64,000 bases of DNA from Turritopsis dohrnii (taxonomy: Eukaryota > Cnidaria > Hydrozoa > Anthoathecata > Oceaniidae): the NCBI GenBank assembly GCA_027922465.2, contig BQMF02000785.1:1-64000 (forward strand), read 5' to 3'. The notes under the pieces are model-generated. The model did no database searches and was not told where the DNA came from. It saw only the letters and a program-made list of their open reading frames with translations. The position numbers and the translations under genes were made by a program. This document shows positions 57,987 to 64,000 of this stretch, piece after piece. Within the stretch, counting starts at the first letter, position 1. Every line of letters starts with the position of its first letter.

Positions 57987-59900
57987 TAATTATGAGACAC
58001 ACAATCTTTTTGTTTCAATATCGAATTTATTAGTTAGAAAAAAATGTAGCATATGTATTTTGCTATCATCAAGTTTTCTCTTCTCTCTTTCATTAATGAC
58101 ATTTTTCTTTATTGAATCCTTTGATTTTCCATGACAAGTAAGAACTTGATTATGCTGAGATGCATTAAGAAAAGAACATCCATCACTTGAAATTAATGCC
58201 ATTCTTTTTTAAATAACAAAATTTCTGGTCGGTCAACTAGAAATTAAGCATGTATAATTACCATTATAATTAAAATTTTGCTCAAAACAATATCTCCATG
58301 GCAACGTGAAATCGCTATGTGCAAGGATAAATTCCTGACATGCAAATGTGTGAAAAACTTATGCTAGAGTTTGGTATGTACAGTGACAAACATCAACAGA
58401 CATCAAATCACGAAAAATAAATGTCGCCATAGTTATACCCACTTGTTTCCAATTCAGCAGTTTTTTACTGACAAACGAACCAGTAGAGATCTGCTCAGAC
58501 AATCGAAAAGAATTTTCAGAACTCAGAAGAGATTTCATTGGACGTAATTAAAAATGAATTTTAACAAAATAACGATTTAGGATGCTGATATCTAGGTTAG
58601 AGAGAAAATATGACTGCCTGCTTCCTATTATTCTGCTTGCAATTTTTTGTCAGGTGCTTTATGGAGTATCCATGATGATTATTCACAAAGGAGTTATTGT
58701 TCAACCATCTTAATACGTTTATAGTGTATTTTGTTACTTTTCTTCCTTCTCCTGCTTCTCCACACTTCCCCCGTGATTTTTCCCTTTGTTTTTTCCGTTA
58801 CTAGGTTGAATGATGGGGAGTGTGGAAGAAACCAGAATCATTTTGAAACCTTATTACATTAAGAGACTATCGCTTAGTTATCTTTTACATTATAGGCTTA
58901 TTGACAAAAACTAATGTTAAGATCATTATAATTTCTTTCTTTTTATCGAGCAAACCAAAAACTGAAGGACTCAAAACTCTCAGTTACTTGTTTAATCAGC
59001 CTTCTGTTTATCTAATTCTATTTCTCTTCTGTGTTTTATGTAGCTTCCTTGTGCTAGCCTGGTTGCCAAACTTTAAGTCACTGATGTCCATTACATCTGC
59101 ATATTCATAGACTGAATTAACAATAAACTTATAGCATTATCCTTTAAGGCCGCCATCTTGTTCCATTACTGTGCAACACTGATAAGTATGCTTGGAAATC
59201 GCGTTATCTTGTTTACTTGTTCTGCAATGCCAGTTATGTATTACTTATTGATCAATGTTCATCTAGTTATGTAATGACGTTCCACTTATCATTTAATAAA
59301 TTTATTTATTGTGTCGTAGGACCCTGTTATTGCGCAGCGGACAGCGAAAAGTTAGTAGGGAAATAAATATATTTTCAGAAACAAAAGTTAAAAATATTTT
59401 ACAAAATTATAGGAACCTTTTCGTTCTCTTGAACATCTTCAAACATATGTAGTAGGGAAATGTTACAACCATAGCCTTCTCTAAAGTAAAATTGTTTGGG
59501 ATATCGAGTTAATTGAATCTTAAGCAAATAAAGAATTCAGTTTTAAAGAATAGTTTTAATCGGATTAATTACGTTTTTTGATCATCTTTATTCCGTTATG
59601 TGCCTGACAGTCATGGCTAGTTGGAGGAGATAATTCATTAAGAAAGTATGAATGGATTAATTGAAACGTGCTATGATTAATCATCTACGTGTTTCTTTTC
59701 TAGTTGATTCACATGCCTTTGGAACAATTTAAAACGAGCGACATTTTAAAAGGTTATACACAGAAAGCAGTGTGGATATAATGCTTTCGAAACTTAATTT
59801 AGGCAAAAGCACGGCGTTTAAGCGGGAATTCGGACAGGCCTATTATATGTAAGTAATGTTAGATGGTATAACGACACGCAAAGATTGGAATAGTTATTTT
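57987..59900 (+). other. 3' flank of receptor copy C beyond the transposon
   Basis: No gene. 57987-58220 continues the alignment with 27146-27460; 59260-59540 aligns with 27680-27850; 59740-59850 aligns with 36040-36180. The order of the matching blocks is the same as behind copies A and B. Confidence 0.55.
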
Positions 59901-61276
59901 TTTACTGAACTTTACTTTACTTTACTTCTGACGAGTTGTTTTCATTTCTTTAACCAAATTAATCGTTTTAGACATCCCTAAATTTAACACAAATAGTACA
60001 CAATTCCCTATATGACTGTAACTTCTCATTATCTACTAGCAAAGCACTCTGTAATCCCTTTTGTCGCACGTTGTAATTCCCACAAAAAATGATTTACAAA
60101 TTCACTTTTTTTCAACAAAGTTTAAAATTTCGCGGCGAAAGTGACACTACTGTTGACGTCAACTTTTAGAACTTCACACCTGTGATTTTCTTGTTAAAGA
60201 TATCTACTTTGGTTTTTATTAAACAATCTTTTGCAGCAAATTATTACAGATTTGCAGATATTCATATTATCACGTAATGGTGACTGCTGTAAAGCATGTA
60301 AGCAGTTTTTAAGTTTTTACAGTTATTACAAAAAACTATTCCACGAAAATGTCGTTTGCGCCATTCCACAAAAGATAAAAATGAAAATATCGCTGGTTCC
60401 ACGATAAATATTAAAAATGAAATCGTGCCACCGTCTACGACGCCACCTAGTATTTCAGTAGAAATTAACGCTCTTTTACGATGTTAATATATCATCATTT
60501 ATTAAGCTTTCCCCGTAGGAAAATTTTTTATTCATTTCTGTATTTTGATGTGTCCACAAAGAACTGCGCTAGACTTGTTTTTCGCCTTGTTCCCAATGGT
60601 TATCAATTTCAAAATTATTGTTTTGATTGACAATTTTGACACGAATATTATACAGACTAGCAGACATATATATATTCCATCACTCAACACGCTCTGGAAA
60701 TGTCTACGATCAATTTTAGCCTTTTCAAATAAAAAAGATATTTGTTAATTTCATTTGTGGAAATTAACAGCGATGCTTTTCAAGTAACTTAGCTTAGTTT
60801 CCTGCAACAACAGCTTGATATATATATTTATTAATTTATGGTAGCTACATATTTACGATAAAATTTGAACGATTTCCAACAAGGAAATAAGTTCACTAGT
60901 AAAAAGTTCGTTAAAAAAAGAGGTAATAAAAGAACATTTAAAAAAATTGTTCCAGCTTGCAAGATTTAAAATGGAAGAATAGTTAAGTTTCAACGGCAAT
61001 ACTAGCACAACTGGCCTACAGTGGGCATTATTGCTATTAAAACTGAAATATTCTCATGAAGAAGTAATAAATGTATAACATCGCGTTAAGGTTTCACTTC
61101 AGGGTATTACTAGGTAAGGCGAAAGTAATGCTTAAGGGTAGGTAGGTTTTAGCAGTAGCATTTAGCTCATCTAGCCTACAGTGAGCTAAACTACTACAAA
61201 ACCAATCCACCTTATAACACGAGAGAATTGAAAGTTGAGAATCAGGTTATGAGAGGAATGAGAAAACCCCAATAGC

Positions 61277-61277
<1 letters not shown>
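59901..61277. other. no gene recognised
   Basis: AT-rich DNA; only short frames without domain signatures. Confidence 0.35.
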
Positions 61278-61313
<36 letters not shown>

Positions 61314-61600
61314 CGGGAGTTTTTAGTCCTTAACCTTCCATCCATAATGGTTAGTTCTTCCGCCCGCCGCTTGCAACTTTTAGTTGACTTACCGCCAGAG
61401 ATACGTATAGCATTGTTCTAACTTGCACAAAGGCTAGTGTGCTGTCAGTTCGTGGCTCCTAATGGGCTGATAAACTGCTTTTAATGCGCATAGGAGTGAA
61501 ATATCTAGATACAACATTACTGGACTCGTACACAAGTTGCAGCGATCGTACTCAAACGTATTAACCACTACACCATCGCTGCGCAACCGTGTTACGTTGT
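61278..61600 (-). repeat. tRNA-derived SINE with AAGT tail
   Basis: On the minus strand the head reads GCGATGGTGTAGTGGTTAAT (A box) and GTGTACGAGTCC (B box). The body carries CAATGCTATACGTATCTCTGG, shared with 28381-28625. It ends in a (CTTA)n microsatellite (plus-strand AAGT, 61278-61312). It differs from the SINE family at 22.3 and 43.6 kb. Confidence 0.65.
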
Positions 61601-61684
61601 TGTTGCGTGTCTTCACTGGCTGCATCATTGTTGTATTTTTGACTTGACGTAGCTATTTATACTTATTTTGTTTTGATTTTAAGT

Positions 61685-62460
61685 CTTTTAGCTCAAATTG
61701 TTTTAGTCGCACAGTTAGAATCGGTTTGAATAGGCTAAAACCAAACTTTCATAAACTCTCTGTAACGAAAATCTGTAGAATAAGGAATTGTTTAGAATTT
61801 GTTTCGAGCCAACTGTAGCTGAGATTTTAACGCCATTTTAAATGTTGACCAGTTACTTGTCCTAATGATCTTCTTGCAACTTAATGTCACCTCATGTAAT
61901 CACTGATGCAAACTCTGAAGATACTGAATGTTGTTACGGTATGAAACGATCTAGATTGAACAGAACAAAGTGGCTGATCCTATCATTTTGCTCCGTAATG
62001 CATACTTCAACATATACATATCGCTTTGAAATGGCTATAACTACTTGCTTTGGGATAAATTTAATCATTGCTTTTAATTTTTATTAGGATATCGAAAATT
62101 CTGAAAAATCTGAAAAATTCTGAAATATGGTAATTGCAATTTATCTAGTTCTTTACTAAGCTCCAGTGAGATATGTATACGGCTTTACTAAGTGGCTCCA
62201 AAAGCTACTGAAAGAGAGCAATAAAAACTTTCCCTGTTTGTGATTTATTGTACGTTAAGTAAATGAAAGCTTTATTTATCGAAAAATGCCTTAAAATTAA
62301 AAATCCTTAGCAGGGAACTGTTAATTTTGACTTTTAATTTATTTCATTTTTCGCATAGTTTACCACTGAAAGAAATATTTGCTAAAATCTGTGTTTTTGT
62401 TCCTTTGTTTTCAATTTTCGTTTTGTTTCTTTCACCTGAGAGATTTAAATTAGTAGACTG
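61685..62460 (+). other. start of a further duplicated unit
   Basis: No gene. 61685-62075 aligns with 8690-9166, and 62130-62450 with 19360-19560. At about 62.07 kb the sequence runs on without the 10-kb array that separates the two matching parts at the left of the window, so it shows the pre-insertion state. A fourth receptor unit may lie beyond the right edge. Confidence 0.55.
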
Positions 62461-62562
62461 ACTAAAAATGTGAACGCTGCTACTATTGGAAACGAGAATA
62501 TTCCGGAAAATGTCAAAGTGAATATTTCTCCAATGAAAAGATACACTTTGATACTTACATTT

Positions 62563-63010
62563 ATCATCACCGGTATCGCGGACCCAAAAATACGTCAGTT
62601 ATCCCTATTGGTTTTCGAGATATTTCCCAAAAGCCATCGCATTCGATTGGGGATGCAATGCAATGATTCCTCCGTGATCATAAAAAAACTGACATAACAC
62701 CACGTGCTATCACCTCTATATATTCATGAAAAGTACACGTCAATGGGCTTACATACCCAATTAAAAAAAGTAAAACTTAACTTTTTTGTTCTGCATTAAA
62801 ATGAGACAACGGTGATTTTGAATAAGGATTCGTCACGTAAGATCACACAACAATCTATTACACAGTATTGTTGGCGTGACGTCAGTTATTCTATGACCAC
62901 TGGGAAATCATTGCATTGCATCCCCAATCGAACGCGACGTTTTTGGGGAAATATCTCAAGAACCAATAGGGATAACTGACGTTTTTTAGGGTCTGCGATA
63001 CGGATGACGG
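62563..63010. mobile_element. fold-back element with ~140-bp inverted arms
   Basis: 62563-62702 is an imperfect inverted copy of 62872-63010 (shared TCAGTTATCCCTATTGGTT, GAGATATTTCCC and ATTGGGGATGCAATGCAATG). The ~170-base centre is AT-rich. It could fold into a long hairpin. The 75-codon frame at 62470-62697 over the left arm is not called. Terminal TSDs were not established. Confidence 0.7.
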
Positions 63011-63551
63011 GGTGACGCAATATTTGGGTCTAAATTTTATTTGGTACTGCGGCTATGACGTCATCAAAATCTTTGAACTGCAATATCTCTGCAACGGTTG
63101 ATCGTAGCGAAACCCTCGCATACATTTTTTTGATCAGTTTTTCGAGCTCTACAACATGGACAAGCTTATCATTGCCAATTCTTCATTTTATTTTTCGTGA
63201 ACTGGACGCATGTTGAACATGGGTGGCGAGCGACGCCGCCCTGGCGGCTAGTTATATAATAATCGTAAAAAAAACGCTCTCGCTTCTACGTGGTTTTACG
63301 CGCTCATAAGGAGAACTAATTAAATAAATCACTCTCTAAAATAAAAGTGGTATCCACAACGATGATTACATTTATAAGAAGTAACTCAGGTAAAAATCTG
63401 TTGCCAGTTTTAATCAATGTGAGCTGATAAGGCTTAGTAAAATAAATTTCCCCTGGAGACATGAAAGAACCAAACATCAAAACAATTAAAACATTGAAAC
63501 ATATGGTGGCATGTATAGGCCATTTTACAGAGTAGTTATATAATACATTTA

Positions 63552-63955
63552 TAACTGCCGATTTTCGGCAGTTATGTGAGCTTACTGACGAATTTCGGCA
63601 GTTAAGTGAGCTAACTGACGAAATTCGGCAGTTAAGTAAGCTAACTACCGATTTTCGGCAGTTAAGTGTGCTAACTGACGAATTTCGGCAGTTAAGTGAG
63701 CTAACTGACGAATTTCGGCAGTTAAGTAAGCTAACTACCGATTTTCGGCAGTTAAGTGTGCTAACTGACGAATTTCGGCAGTTAAGTGAGCTTACTGACG
63801 AATTTCGGCAGTTAAGTAAGCTAACTACCGATTTTCGGCAGTTAAGTGTGCTAACTGACGAATTTCGGCAGTTAAGTGAGCTTACTGACGAATTTCGGCA
63901 GTTAAGTAAGCTAACTACCGATTTTCGGCAGTTAAGTGTGCTAACTACCGATTTA
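63552..63955. repeat. 30-bp minisatellite with 90-bp higher-order period
   Basis: About 13 copies of a 30-bp unit (GGCAGTTAAGTGAGCTAACT and GACGAATTTC). Three variants alternate strictly (GTGTG, GTGAG, GTAAG at one place), giving a 90-bp higher-order repeat. Each unit holds an inverted repeat CAGTTA...TAACTG. Because 30 is divisible by 3, a 225-codon minus-strand frame (63993-63316) stays open through it with a ten-residue SSVSxLNCRN-type repeat; it is probably not a gene. Confidence 0.85.
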
Positions 63956-64000
63956 CCAATAAGACTTAGATATGATTTTGATAAGCAAAGCAAGCACTTT

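Noticed and set aside
61434..61628. tRNA gene on the minus strand
   Set aside because: A and B boxes are present but the cloverleaf does not close and a SINE body with an AAGT tail follows.
63316..63993. 225-aa minus-strand frame as a gene
   Set aside because: Most of it is a 30-bp minisatellite whose period keeps any frame open; no signal peptide, domain or splice support.

Overview
The window is eukaryotic, AT-rich animal DNA: genes with short GT-AG introns, LRR/EGF membrane receptors, tRNA-derived SINEs and many transposon families. Polinton-type PolB, IS3-like integrase transposons with G2E3-like HECT ligases, and BEL and Gypsy relics together suggest an invertebrate metazoan, most likely a cnidarian. 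The species cannot be fixed from the sequence alone.

Layout. 1-6.4 kb is the right-hand part of a Polinton/Maverick-like element: membrane-type protein, small protein, DDE integrase, SAP-like protein and an apparently intact 1285-aa protein-primed type B DNA polymerase. 6.8-8.7 kb is a broken non-LTR retrotransposon ending in a TTA microsatellite. 9.2-19.1 kb is a tandem array of six 1.4-2.2 kb units. 23.6-26.6 kb (copy A) and 48.8-52.2 kb (copy C) are paralogous genes for LRR-EGF single-pass receptors, each one large exon plus three small phase-0 exons for the cytoplasmic tail. 33.4-34.6 kb (copy B) keeps only the tail exons, joined to a decayed integrase. The flanks of A, B and C match one another, and 61.7-62.4 kb resembles the 5' side of another unit, so the whole 8.7-62.4 kb stretch is an old tandem segmental duplication cut up by insertions. 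53.0-58.0 kb is a complete-looking DNA transposon (integrase-like transposase plus convergent HECT E3 ligase, terminal inverted repeats with GCGGCCGC iterons) inserted behind copy C. The right end holds a long inverted repeat and a 30-bp minisatellite with a 90-bp higher-order period.

Main finding. When the small 3' exons are read, copy C ends in a consensus ITAM (D-x-x-Y-x-x-L, eight residues, Y-x-x-L). Copy B has lost the first ITAM tyrosine (Cys), and copy A has lost the ITAM altogether but carries other tyrosines in YxN and YxxV contexts. The locus therefore looks like a small cluster of paired-type receptors with related ectodomains and diverging signalling tails, in an LRR-EGF framework. 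This is a reading of the sequence; transcripts would be needed to confirm the splicing.
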